Source: Dyella solisilvae | Lineage (GTDB): Bacteria; Pseudomonadota; Gammaproteobacteria; Xanthomonadales; Rhodanobacteraceae | DNA: 64,000 nt | Reading direction: 5' to 3' | NCBI RefSeq assembly: GCF_003351225.1 | Contig: NZ_QQSY01000006.1 | Location: 33,504 to 97,503, forward strand | Part shown: piece after piece, positions 17,827 to 26,479 of the stretch | Layout: every line of letters starts with the position of its first letter | Numbering within the stretch: position 1 is the stretch's first letter | Position numbers and translations under genes: made by a program | The notes under the pieces: generated by a model | What the model was told of the DNA's origin: nothing | Databases searched by the model: none | Seen by the model: only the letters and a program-made list of their open reading frames with translations

Positions 17827-18488
17827 CGTGGGTCCCGCGGAATCATGTAGCCGAACGCGCGCACGTTCTGGATGGTGTCGAAGCTCAGCTTGCGGCGCAG
17901 CGAATGCACCAGCACGTCGAGCGCGCCGTCGCTGACCACCTTGTCGCTGCCATACAGCGAGCTCTCCAGGGTTTCGCGCCGCACCACCCGCCCGGCGCGC
18001 TCCATCAGGGCCTGCAACAGGGTGAATTCACGCCGGGTGAGATCGACCTTCTGGTCGCGGAACGTCACTTCCAGCGTGCCTAGGTCCAGGCAGAGCACGC
18101 CGGCCTTGATGCGATTGCCAGCCAGGCCCTGGATGCGGCGGGTCAGCGAGCGGATGCGCGCGGCGAGCTCATCGAGGTGGAATGGCTTGGTGAGGTAATC
18201 GTCGGCGCCGGCGTCCAGGCCGTGCACGCGGGCCTGCACCGCATCGCGCGCGGTGAGGATCAGCACCGGCGTGCGGATGTCGCGCTGGCGCGCTTCGCGC
18301 AGCAGATCGAGGCCGTCGCGACCGGGCAGGCCGAGGTCGAGCAGGACCAGGTCGGCGTTGGGATCTTCCAGCGCGGTCATCGCGCTGAGGCCGTGGGTCA
18401 GCCAGGTGACCGTATAGGACAGCCGGTCGAGCGCGCGTTGGATCGCGGCTCCTAGCTGCAGGTCGTCTTCCACCAGGATGATGTGCAC
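17823..18488 (-). CDS. OmpR/PhoB-family response regulator
   Basis: A 221-residue two-component regulator. The receiver domain has acidic residues Glu7-Asp8-Asp9, phospho-acceptor Asp51 (LLDLGLPG) and the conserved Lys in YLTKPF; the C-terminal winged helix ends with ALDVLVHSLRRKLSF and NVRAFGYMIP. I choose the GTG at 18488, with GGAGGACAA directly upstream, because the domain begins VHIILVEDD; longer versions add unrelated residues. It is the first gene of a two-gene operon with the histidine kinase (ATGA overlap) and is likely a QseB/PmrA-type activator, possibly autoregulated. Confidence 0.93.
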   Translation of the reverse strand: MHIILVEDDLQLGAAIQRALDRLSYTVTWLTHGLSAMTALEDPNADLVLLDLGLPGRDGLDLLREARQRDIRTPVLILTARDAVQARVHGLDAGADDYLTKPFHLDELAARIRSLTRRIQGLAGNRIKAGVLCLDLGTLEVTFRDQKVDLTRREFTLLQALMERAGRVVRRETLESSLYGSDKVVSDGALDVLVHSLRRKLSFDTIQNVRAFGYMIPRDPR

Positions 18489-18607
18489 TTGTCCTCCGAA
18501 TGTCGCCAGCAACGACGGGCGCACCTCGCGCCCGTCGCCCTGTTTCGCCAATTGTCTTGCCGTTTTGTGACGGCCTAAGGAAAAGTGCCCGTCCCTGGGC
18601 GGATCTC

Positions 18608-19336
18608 CTACCTTGCCTGCGGAGGGTTGGGACTCGCCGATGCAACCAGACCGGCGGCGCGCAATTCCTCACGCGCAGCCGCCAGGTCGTGCTGCATGGC
18701 CGGCGAGGCCAGCATGTCGGTGGCCAGCGTCTGGCCGAATTCGCGTCCCGCGTAGATGTCCTGCAGGGTGTGCACGCCCTTCACCACGCGACGCCAGCCG
18801 ATGTCGCGGGCGTGCTGCATGAGGGCGTCGGCATCCTGCGGAAACAGTTGCGCGAGCAGGATGGCGTCCACCGTGGCCTTGCTGGAGTGGCCGCTGGGGT
18901 AGCCGTAGCTCTTCTTCGCCGCTTCGGCGGGGTTCTTCGCGCAGTCGGAGGCGGGCGGGCACGGACGCAGGCGCTTCCAGTGGTTCTTGGAAAGGTCGAC
19001 AGCCTCCTTGGTCTCGCGCTCGGCCTCCTTGAACAGGGCGGCGACGTGCGGGAACTTGTCGGCGCGGAAGCCGGCGCCGATCACCGGCGCGAAATCGAAG
19101 GCGCCGAACTTCTCCTCAAGCTTGGCCTGGGCGAAATCGGCCTCGCTGCGCGCCGCAAAGGCACGGTCGGTGGCGGCGCGGTCAGCCTGGTCCTCGGCGC
19201 TGCCGGGCGCGCTGGGCGCGGGCAGAGCGGCCATGGCGCCGTCCAGCTGGGCCTGGGTGAGGTAGCCGCCGGCATCCTGGGCCACGGCGAGCGCGGGAGC
19301 GAGCAACAGCAGTGCGATGAATGGACGTTTCAGCAT
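18608..19336 (-). CDS. PAP2-type (class A) acid phosphatase, exported
   Basis: A 242-residue phosphatase with signal peptide MLKRPFIALLLLAPALAVAQ. The three-part PAP2 signature is complete: K-x6-RP in KNHWKRLRP, PSGH in GYPSGHSSK, and R-x5-H-x3-D in RVVKGVHTLQD. These supply the active-site Lys/Arg, the second His, and the phosphohistidine nucleophile with its Asp. The two cysteines in CPPASDC match the disulfide loop common in non-specific acid phosphatases. It should release phosphate from organic esters in the periplasm. Monocistronic. Confidence 0.92.
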   Translation of the reverse strand: MLKRPFIALLLLAPALAVAQDAGGYLTQAQLDGAMAALPAPSAPGSAEDQADRAATDRAFAARSEADFAQAKLEEKFGAFDFAPVIGAGFRADKFPHVAALFKEAERETKEAVDLSKNHWKRLRPCPPASDCAKNPAEAAKKSYGYPSGHSSKATVDAILLAQLFPQDADALMQHARDIGWRRVVKGVHTLQDIYAGREFGQTLATDMLASPAMQHDLAAAREELRAAGLVASASPNPPQAR

Positions 19337-19623
19337 GGGCGTTCCTTACTCCTTACAGCTCCAACGACACCGAAGCGAACCCGTGGCGGCGCGGCGGCAC
19401 GCAGTACGCGCCGACGTTGCCGCTCACCGGGTGGATCACCAGGGGCGGGAAGCAATGGACTTGGTGGCTTGTGGCGTTGGCTGGAATCAGCGCGCTAGCG
19501 TGATTTGACCGTTTGACAGTTCTGTTGCACGAGGGTGATGCGGGCGGACGGTTTGCTTAGCGTCGTCTTAGACGCCGCCCATCCGCCCTGCAGGAGCGAG
19601 GCCTGTTCGTTGCCGTAAATCGG

Positions 19624-20016
19624 CTATTTGACGGGCTCGGCCAGCGGCTTGCCCTTGTCCAGCACCCAGGTCGACACCGCCACGCCACCATCCGTGCCCG
19701 GCGCAGCCTCCATGCTGTGCACCGCGCCGCGCGGATTGAAGAAATGGTCGCCGGCCTTGAGCACCTGGTCGGGCTTGCCCCGCGTCTTGAGCACCAGGTT
19801 GCCCTTGAGCACGTAGCCCGACTCGTCGCCGGGGTGCACATGCCATCCCACCGACGTGCCCGCCGGGAACTCGGCGGTGCCCAAAATGATTTCAGTGCCA
19901 GGCGCGCCCGATTCGTCATGCTGGTCCAGGATGGTGCGCTTGGGCTGGGCGTCCTGGGCGCTGGCGCCGAGCGCAGCGGCCAACATCGTGGCGATCGCGA
20001 TGGAACGTAACCGCAT
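19624..20016 (-). CDS. Cupin-domain protein, exported
   Basis: A 130-residue protein with a signal peptide (MRLRSIAIATMLAAALGASAQ) and a single cupin barrel. Motif 1 is G-x5-H-x-H-x3-E (GTSVGWHVHPGDESGYV) and motif 2 contains GDHFFNPRGAVHSME, giving the usual three-His-one-Glu metal site. Start chosen at 20016 because GAGGAG is 6-9 bp upstream and the signal peptide begins there. Function beyond a metal cupin is unknown; related exported cupins are annotated as such in Xanthomonadales. The 287-bp gap to the PAP2 gene (19337-19623) holds no convincing gene. Confidence 0.85.
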   Translation of the reverse strand: MRLRSIAIATMLAAALGASAQDAQPKRTILDQHDESGAPGTEIILGTAEFPAGTSVGWHVHPGDESGYVLKGNLVLKTRGKPDQVLKAGDHFFNPRGAVHSMEAAPGTDGGVAVSTWVLDKGKPLAEPVK

Positions 20017-20158
20017 GGCCGTCTCCTCGGTGCGCGGACGAACGATGCGCATCCTGCGCGCCGCGCTGTTACGGCCGTGCGAAGCATCCCGGGCCGGCGT
20101 GGGGCGGAAGGCGATGGCTTACCATGCAGGTTCCCCGCCTCCGTGATGACTGCACCGG

Positions 20159-21238
20159 ATGAACGATAGCCTCCCCCCGCTTCGCGTCGCCCTGATCGGC
20201 TACGGCTACGCCGGCAAGACCTTCCATGCGCCGCTGATCCAAAGCGTGAGCGGCCTCGAGCTGGCGGTGGTGGCCTCGCGCGATGCGGACAAGGTGCATG
20301 CGGATCTGCCGGGGATGGTCGTGACGGACGTCCAGGCGGCGATCACCGATCCGCAGATATCGCTGGTGGTGATCGCCTCGCCCAACGACACCCATGCGCC
20401 ACTGGCGCACGCCGCGCTCGAGGCAGGCAAGCACGTCGTGGTGGACAAGCCGTTCGCGCTCGACGTCGGTCAGGCGCGCGAGTTGGTGGCGCTGGCGGAG
20501 CGGCGCCAGCGCGTGCTGTCAGTGTTTCAGAATCGCCGCTGGGACAGCGATTTTCTCGGCGTGCGGCAGGTACTCGCGCAGGGTTTGCTTGGCGAGGTGA
20601 TGCATGTCGAGTCCCACATCGACCGCTTCCGTCCACAGGTGCGTGCGCGCTGGCGTGAACAGCACGGACCCGGCAGCGGCCTGTGGTATGACCTGGGGCC
20701 GCACCTGATCGACCAGGCCCTGCTGCTGTTCGGCGTGCCGGAACGTGTGTGGGCCAGCATGGCGGTGCAGCGCGACGGCGGCGAGGTGACTGATTGGGCG
20801 CACGTGGTGCTGGAGTACGGTCGTCGCCGCGTGGTCCTGCACGCCGGCATGCTGGTGGCCGGCGGCAGTGCGCGCTTCACCTTGCATGGCAGTCGCGGCA
20901 GCCTGGTCAAGCCGCGCGGCGACCGCCAGGAGGCGCAGTTGCTGGCCGGTATCCAGCCCGGCGCACCCGGCTGGGGCGAGGATGACAATGCCATGTGCTT
21001 CCACGACGGCGGCGCCGAACCATCGATGTTGCCGACACCGGCGGGCGACCAGCGTGAGTACTACCGGCAATTGCGCGACGCCGTGCTTGGCAGTGCGCCG
21101 AATCCGGTCACGCCGTTGCAGGCGGTGACGGTGATGGCGGTGCTGGAGGCGGCGATCGCGTCAGCGATGGGTGGCCACGCGGTGATTCCGGATGTATCGG
21201 TGCGCGAGCGACTGGCCTGGGATGTCGCCGCTCAGTGA
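20159..21238 (+). CDS. Gfo/Idh/MocA-family NAD(P)-dependent oxidoreductase
   Basis: A 359-residue dehydrogenase with an N-terminal Rossmann fold (VALIGYGYAGKTFHAP, residues ~9-24) and the family signature EAGKHVVVDKPFAL, containing the EKP-like catalytic lysine as DKP. The C-terminal alpha/beta domain carries WYDLGPHLIDQALLLFG, providing the conserved Asp and His. The closest well-known relatives by wording are E. coli YdgJ-type sugar or inositol dehydrogenases. No sugar-uptake or kinase gene is adjacent, so the substrate is open. Its 3' end overlaps the convergent gene by 7 bp. Confidence 0.9.
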   Translation: MNDSLPPLRVALIGYGYAGKTFHAPLIQSVSGLELAVVASRDADKVHADLPGMVVTDVQAAITDPQISLVVIASPNDTHAPLAHAALEAGKHVVVDKPFALDVGQARELVALAERRQRVLSVFQNRRWDSDFLGVRQVLAQGLLGEVMHVESHIDRFRPQVRARWREQHGPGSGLWYDLGPHLIDQALLLFGVPERVWASMAVQRDGGEVTDWAHVVLEYGRRRVVLHAGMLVAGGSARFTLHGSRGSLVKPRGDRQEAQLLAGIQPGAPGWGEDDNAMCFHDGGAEPSMLPTPAGDQREYYRQLRDAVLGSAPNPVTPLQAVTVMAVLEAAIASAMGGHAVIPDVSVRERLAWDVAAQ

Positions 21239-22197
21239 ACGTAATTCAGCGCAATGGCCGGCGTCACCGTGTGGGTGCTGTTGTGGCCGCCGGTGAACAC
21301 GCGCACGCCCATGATCAGACCGAGGTTGCTGCGCCAGTTGTACTCGATGGCTGGCGCGAAACCGAAGCTGGCGCTTGAACCGGTGCGGAAGTTGAGCGGC
21401 GCATGGCCCGCGTCGGTGGTGATGGCGCCATCCACCTGCGCGCCGCGCGAGTAGTGATAGAGCAGGTCGAACGCGAGCACCCAGCGCAGCGTCATGCTGT
21501 ATTCCCAGGCCGCGTTGGCCAGGAACGCGTTGCCCGCTACGCCGTGCCCATGAAAACCCGCCGGTGTGCCGTAGACACTGACACCGTTGACCGGCACTGC
21601 GCGAGAGAACGACTGCCCCACGTTGAAGCGCATGCGCAGGATGCGTCCGTTCGGCAGCCAGAAATACATCTGCGTGTTGAGCTGCACGGTGGTGGTGTAG
21701 GCGCCGCTGCCCTGCGCATCCACCAATGGCCGCGACAGGCGGTCGTACTGCCCGGTCGGCAGGGTTTCCTGCACCATCAGCGCCATGTCGGGTACCCAGC
21801 TCCCTTCGTGGAAGCGCGTGAGGCTGTATTGCGCGAGTACGCTGAAGTCGCCCTGCGCAATGCCGGCGCTGTTCTGGCCATTGCTGGCGCGGCTGTAGCC
21901 GAAGGTGGGCACCACACCGGCCATCAGGCGGTTGGTCACGGCGTATTCCATGTAGGTGAGCGATCCGAAGGTGTTCACCTGCGAGGAGCGCACGTCGTAC
22001 AGATAGGGCTCGATCAGCACATGACCCTGGGGCAGCGCGCCGGCCGAGTTCGCCACCAGCGGACCGGTCCACCAGGCGTCGCCCAGCGACTGCCGCTCAT
22101 CGTCAGCGAGTGCGCGGCCCGGCGCGGCGCCCATGAGCAGCAGCACAATCACCACCACGATGAGCAGCGTAATGGGAGGCGGGCGGCGCGGCTTCAT
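21232..22197 (-). CDS. Putative outer-membrane beta-barrel protein (transporter-like)
   Basis: A 321-residue exported protein: long hydrophobic signal (ITLLIVVVIVLLLMGAAPGR, cleavage near ALA), then alternating amphipathic strands rich in Tyr, Trp and Asn (for example QLNTQMYFWLPNGRILRMRF) and a terminal LNYVH. The pattern matches barrel proteins annotated 'transporter' or phenol MetA-pathway-like in Proteobacteria. The start at 22197 overlaps the stop of the small upstream gene by 4 bp, so the two are probably co-translated. No enzymatic motif. Specific function unknown. Confidence 0.7.
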   Translation of the reverse strand: MKPRRPPPITLLIVVVIVLLLMGAAPGRALADDERQSLGDAWWTGPLVANSAGALPQGHVLIEPYLYDVRSSQVNTFGSLTYMEYAVTNRLMAGVVPTFGYSRASNGQNSAGIAQGDFSVLAQYSLTRFHEGSWVPDMALMVQETLPTGQYDRLSRPLVDAQGSGAYTTTVQLNTQMYFWLPNGRILRMRFNVGQSFSRAVPVNGVSVYGTPAGFHGHGVAGNAFLANAAWEYSMTLRWVLAFDLLYHYSRGAQVDGAITTDAGHAPLNFRTGSSASFGFAPAIEYNWRSNLGLIMGVRVFTGGHNSTHTVTPAIALNYVH

Positions 22198-22496
22198 CGG
22201 TGTTCCGCCACTCGTCGATGCAAAGTCACACTCAGCACCGCTGTGATCCACTGAAACAGCGATCGGCCGACCGGAGCTGTGGCGCCGCTGGTGGGTTCGG
22301 CGGTCACTTGCACGCCATTACGCGTGGTCAGCTCCACATGGCCCTGAGTGGCGTGACGATTGGGTCGCGCCAGCAGCAGTGCGACGGGGCCATCGCCCAT
22401 GCGGATGTCGGGTATGCGGCGCGTAACGGCGCTGCAGCTTTCCGTGGCGGAGAGCGAGGCAACGCACTCATCACGGCCATTCGATGCACGGTTCAT
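22194..22496 (-). CDS. Small hypothetical protein coupled to the barrel gene
   Basis: A 100-residue protein (MNRASNGRDECVASLSATES...) I do not recognise. It has two cysteines, no clear signal peptide, and a modest hydrophobic patch near the C-terminus (GRSLFQWITAVLSVTLH). Support for reality comes from the ATGA overlap with the following barrel gene and a start within the intergenic space opposite the AraC gene. A longer frame to 22556 exists but has no better start. Could instead be a leader reading frame. Confidence 0.45.
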   Translation of the reverse strand: MNRASNGRDECVASLSATESCSAVTRRIPDIRMGDGPVALLLARPNRHATQGHVELTTRNGVQVTAEPTSGATAPVGRSLFQWITAVLSVTLHRRVAEHR

Positions 22497-22678
22497 GGTC
22501 AATTCCTGCATGCAAGCCCAAGGCGATGGGCATAGGGGACCACTGGCGCGGTGCACATGCTGTCAGATTCTTTAGCCAACCATCCACGTCCACCGGCACA
22601 GGCCGGATCGGCAGGGGCTTGCTAAGCTCCGAGTGTCGCCATACGCCTCGCCAGAGGGCGTCCAAGGGTGCTCGTCCC

Positions 22679-23515
22679 ATGTCGAGCTTCACCATCCGAA
22701 CCTTGTTGTCGACCGAGTCGCTGATGCTCAGCGATGTGCGTTGCGCGGGCGCCTGCCGTCATCGCAGCGAGGAAGAATGCGCCAGCGCCACGCACCTGGT
22801 GTTCCCCTATCGCGGCGTGTATGTGCGGCATGTAGCCGGCGACCAGGCCGTAGCCGACGCCAACCACGTGCTGTTCTTCAATGCGGAGGAGGGTTATCAG
22901 GTCAGCCATCCGCTGGACGGTGGCGATGCGTGCCTGTCGCTCACGCTGCCTGAGGCGTTGCTGGAAGAACTGGCGCCGCGCGCGTTGCTGCGCCCCGGCG
23001 GAAGCCTGGCGTTCCGCTCGCAGTCCTTGCGCATCGATGCACGCGCGCAGGCGCTGGTCGCCTTGTTGCGGCATGGCCTGGAACACGGCGGCGCCGAACC
23101 GCTGGAAGCGGAGGCGCTGTTGCTCACCCTGGTCGGTCGAAGCCTGGGTCCGCGCACAGCGCGCGAGCCTGGCGCGACACACGCGCGGCGGCGCCTGGCC
23201 GACCGCGTGAAGGTGCTGCTGGCCAGCGACCTGTCGCGACGCTGGACGCTGGCGGAAATCGGCGAGGCGATCGGCAGCTCGCCGGTGTACCTGACCCAGG
23301 TGTTCCGGCAGGTCGAAGGCGTCCCGCTGTACCGTTACCAATTGCAGCTGCGGCTGGCGCGCGCGCTCAACCTGCTCGACCAGGTCGACGACCTGTCGGC
23401 GCTGGCGCTTGAGCTTGGCTTCTCCAGTCACAGCCATTTCACCAGCGCGTTCCGCCAGGCGTATGGCCGCTCGCCCACCGATTTCCGCCGCGTGACGGAA
23501 CCCGCAAAGGCCTAA
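22679..23515 (+). CDS. AraC-family transcriptional regulator
   Basis: A 278-residue regulator. The C-terminal ~100 residues hold the double helix-turn-helix of AraC/XylS proteins: first HTH in SRRWTLAEIGEAIGSSPVYLTQVFRQVEGVPLYRYQ and second in DLSALALELGFSSHSHFTSAFRQAYGRSPTDFR. The N-terminal half is a cupin-like sensing domain (FPYRGVYVRHVAGDQAVADANHVLFFNAEEGYQVSHP). The start at 22679 gives a normal length; earlier in-frame starts add residues with no family likeness. Divergent from the small/barrel gene pair, which it may control (inference). Confidence 0.9.
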   Translation: MSSFTIRTLLSTESLMLSDVRCAGACRHRSEEECASATHLVFPYRGVYVRHVAGDQAVADANHVLFFNAEEGYQVSHPLDGGDACLSLTLPEALLEELAPRALLRPGGSLAFRSQSLRIDARAQALVALLRHGLEHGGAEPLEAEALLLTLVGRSLGPRTAREPGATHARRRLADRVKVLLASDLSRRWTLAEIGEAIGSSPVYLTQVFRQVEGVPLYRYQLQLRLARALNLLDQVDDLSALALELGFSSHSHFTSAFRQAYGRSPTDFRRVTEPAKA

Positions 23516-23591
23516 AGAATTCGACAGCGCGTCTCTGGCCCCCATGGTCTTCTGAACTTGCCCGAAGCGAGGCGAACCCAGGAGATCAGCC

Positions 23592-23735
23592 ATGAACGAG
23601 AAGACCTGCGCCGTATGCGACTACCCGCTGGACGCCAACGCCATCCAGGTCACCATCGGCAACCGCGTGGTGGAAGTGTGTTGCGAGGAGTGCGCGGAAA
23701 AGCTGCGCGAAGCCAGCGCCAAGGGAAGTGCATGA
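23592..23735 (+). CDS. 47-residue cysteine-rich, probably metal-binding protein
   Basis: Short gene with a good ribosome site (GGAGATC) before ATG 23592. The product reads MNEKTCAVCDYPLDANAIQV..., with a CxxC pair near the N-terminus (C6, C9) and CCxxC (EVCCEEC) near residue 30, then a charged helix. This is the layout of a tiny TRASH/zinc-ribbon-like treble-clef. It ends one base before the next gene's ATG and is probably co-transcribed with it. Function unknown; metal (Zn/Cu) handling is a guess from the cysteines. Confidence 0.75.
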   Translation: MNEKTCAVCDYPLDANAIQVTIGNRVVEVCCEECAEKLREASAKGSA

Positions 23736-23736
23736 C

Positions 23737-24147
23737 ATGCGCGCGGGCCTGCGCCTCGCCATGGCCGTGGCCATGCTCGGCGTGGGCCCGCTGGCATCCG
23801 GCGTCGACGACGCAGGGTCGGCGCCGGACGCGGTGGCCACCCGGGTGCAGCAGTTGCTGAGCGGACGGTATCGGGATGCGGACGGCCGCGACCAGGTCGG
23901 CCACGTGCTCGATGTCGAAAAGCGTCTTGGCGCCTACCGGGCTGCGCGAAACCGCGCGGAGTTCATCCTGCGCCTCAATGCCGACCTGAAAGTGGCGACG
24001 CACGATCCGCGCGTGCGTGTGTGCGACGGCATCGAGCCCCTGCCTGCGGGAGTCGATCCGAGTGACGTCGGCATGGGCTTGCAACTCATCGCGCCGACAG
24101 GCGGGCTCCAGCAGGGCGCCGCGGCTAGGCGCCCTTGTCCAGCGTGA
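23737..24147 (+). CDS. Hypothetical exported protein
   Basis: A 136-residue protein with a probable signal peptide (MRAGLRLAMAVAMLGVGPLASG) and a charged mature part (DAVATRVQQLLSGRYRDADGRDQVGHVLDVEKRLG...). I do not recognise a family. It starts one base after the stop of the Cys-rich gene, so the two form an operon. Its last ~20 codons overlap the convergent patatin gene, and the Arg/Ala/Pro-rich tail may be a by-product of that overlap. Confidence 0.6.
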   Translation: MRAGLRLAMAVAMLGVGPLASGVDDAGSAPDAVATRVQQLLSGRYRDADGRDQVGHVLDVEKRLGAYRAARNRAEFILRLNADLKVATHDPRVRVCDGIEPLPAGVDPSDVGMGLQLIAPTGGLQQGAAARRPCPA

Positions 24148-25024
24148 CCAGGTGGTGATCCATCGCCTGCGCCACGTCGAGCCTGCCCAGGTCGTAGGCT
24201 GCGTGGATGGTCGCTGCGGCGGTGCAATCCCAGGTGGACACCGGGACGCGCTGGCTCGGCTGCATGTAGTGGCGTTCGCGATGGCGGAACAGCACCGGCA
24301 GCCGCGGGTAGTGGCGAGTGAGCAGCACCAGCGTGCTCGCCCTGGCCTCTTCGTCCTGCGTCGGCACGGCCACGCTGTCGAGGTAACCCCCATCGATCGC
24401 CACGCCGCCGGCGACTTCCTGCGCCGGCATGAACGGCGGCGCCGCCGCCGCAGCAAGCAGCAGCTTGCGCGCTTCGGCGAGCGTGCTGCACTGCTTGAGG
24501 TCGAGGAATTCCTGGCGCAGGCCCAGCATGCGCGGCAGGCGCGGGTGCAGGCGATTCCATACGAACTTGTCGACGAGATAGGCCAGCGTGCCGGCCACCA
24601 CCGAGCCACCCAGGCCGAGCGCACGGGCCGGTCGAGTCAGCGCGACCATCAGCCGTTGCGGCGCCTTCTGCACCGCTTCGTACGTGCCGTCATCGACGAA
24701 CGAGGCCAGCCATGCCGGATAGATGCGCTCGTGCGAGAACTGCCAGCGGTGCGTCGCCACCGTGCGCGATTCGAGGAGGCGCGGGTTATCCGCGAAGATC
24801 CGCCGGCACCCTTCAAACGCGTGTTGCAGTCCTTCGCTGGTGAGGGCCGCCGCCGCAATCGCGGCGCCCGCGCTGGTGCCAACCAGGGTGGGAGGTAGTC
24901 GCCAGCCACGCTTCATCCAGTCGCCCACCACGGCCGCCTGCCACCAGCAGCGATTGCCGCCACCGGCGAACACCAGTGTCTGGATCTGGGGCAGCTGGAG
25001 TTGGGTCACCGCCTGGAATTGCAT
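24125..25024 (-). CDS. Patatin-like phospholipase
   Basis: A 299-residue patatin-fold lipid acyl hydrolase. The oxyanion segment GGGNR is near residue 20, the nucleophile elbow GTSAG (G-x-S-x-G) follows at ~47-51, and the catalytic Asp is in DGGYLDS (~205). The Ser-Asp dyad of the family is therefore complete. There is no signal peptide, so it may be cytoplasmic or associate with the inner face of the membrane. The start at 25024 gives a compact patatin; upstream extensions run into the structured region at 25095-25259. Substrate unknown. Confidence 0.88.
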   Translation of the reverse strand: MQFQAVTQLQLPQIQTLVFAGGGNRCWWQAAVVGDWMKRGWRLPPTLVGTSAGAAIAAAALTSEGLQHAFEGCRRIFADNPRLLESRTVATHRWQFSHERIYPAWLASFVDDGTYEAVQKAPQRLMVALTRPARALGLGGSVVAGTLAYLVDKFVWNRLHPRLPRMLGLRQEFLDLKQCSTLAEARKLLLAAAAAPPFMPAQEVAGGVAIDGGYLDSVAVPTQDEEARASTLVLLTRHYPRLPVLFRHRERHYMQPSQRVPVSTWDCTAAATIHAAYDLGRLDVAQAMDHHLVTLDKGA

Positions 25025-25094
25025 AGGGTCCTGTGCCGCATGGCCGAACCTGGCTGCATGGTGACACACGGGCCTGAACTCAAGTGTGCACCCC

Positions 25095-25259
25095 AAGAAA
25101 GAGGCCCCCTTTCGGGGGCCAATGGACCGGAACAAGGGGGGTATCCGGTCCGGGGGCGTCGATCGGTTGCTAGAACCGATCGACGGTTCCTAGGCTGCCG
25201 GACGTGCCTGGGCAGAGATGTAGGACAAGGACTATCGGTGCGGTAAGGCGATACCGTGC
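25095..25259 (-). ncRNA. Structured intergenic region, candidate small RNA or 3' UTR
   Basis: Within 165 bp are four inverted repeats: 25241-25256 (CGGTA/TACCG), 25158-25184 (perfect 11-bp stem GTCGATCGGTT with 5-nt loop), 25124-25151 (8-bp stem GGACCGGA/TCCGGTCC) and 25103-25120 (7-bp GGCCCCC/GGGGGCC). On the minus strand the last has a GAAA loop and is followed by CTCTTTCTT, a rho-independent terminator. A weak promoter-like pair (TTGTGC, 17 bp, GGTATC) lies just upstream. It may be a free sRNA, the 3' UTR of the aldo/keto reductase gene, or a patatin leader. Strand and function are inferred. Confidence 0.5.
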
Positions 25260-25370
25260 ATCCTGTCAGTCTGCACAAGGTGTTCACGTCTCCGCCGGGG
25301 CTTCGGTGTGAGCGTCGAAGTGGCGTCGGCACCTCACGATGCACCGAAACGATCGCGGCCTGCCCCGGCG

Positions 25371-26363
<993 letters not shown>

Positions 26364-26453
26364 CGGAAGGTCCTTGTCGGAGGGGGTAGGGGAGACCGAC
26401 AGGCATTGTTGGCGAAGACGTGGAGCGAATAAATGCTCAATAATCGCCATGTC

Positions 26454-26473
26454 TGTTGCTGGAAACGTCAACA
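26454..26473. promoter_or_regulatory. Candidate LysR-type binding site
   Basis: TGTTG (26454-26458) and CAACA (26469-26473) form an inverted pair with 10 bp between them, in the divergent intergenic region 6 bp before the LysR start. The shape fits the T-N11-A rule of LysR boxes. Not verified by comparison. Confidence 0.4.
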
Positions 26474-26479
26474 ATCACC

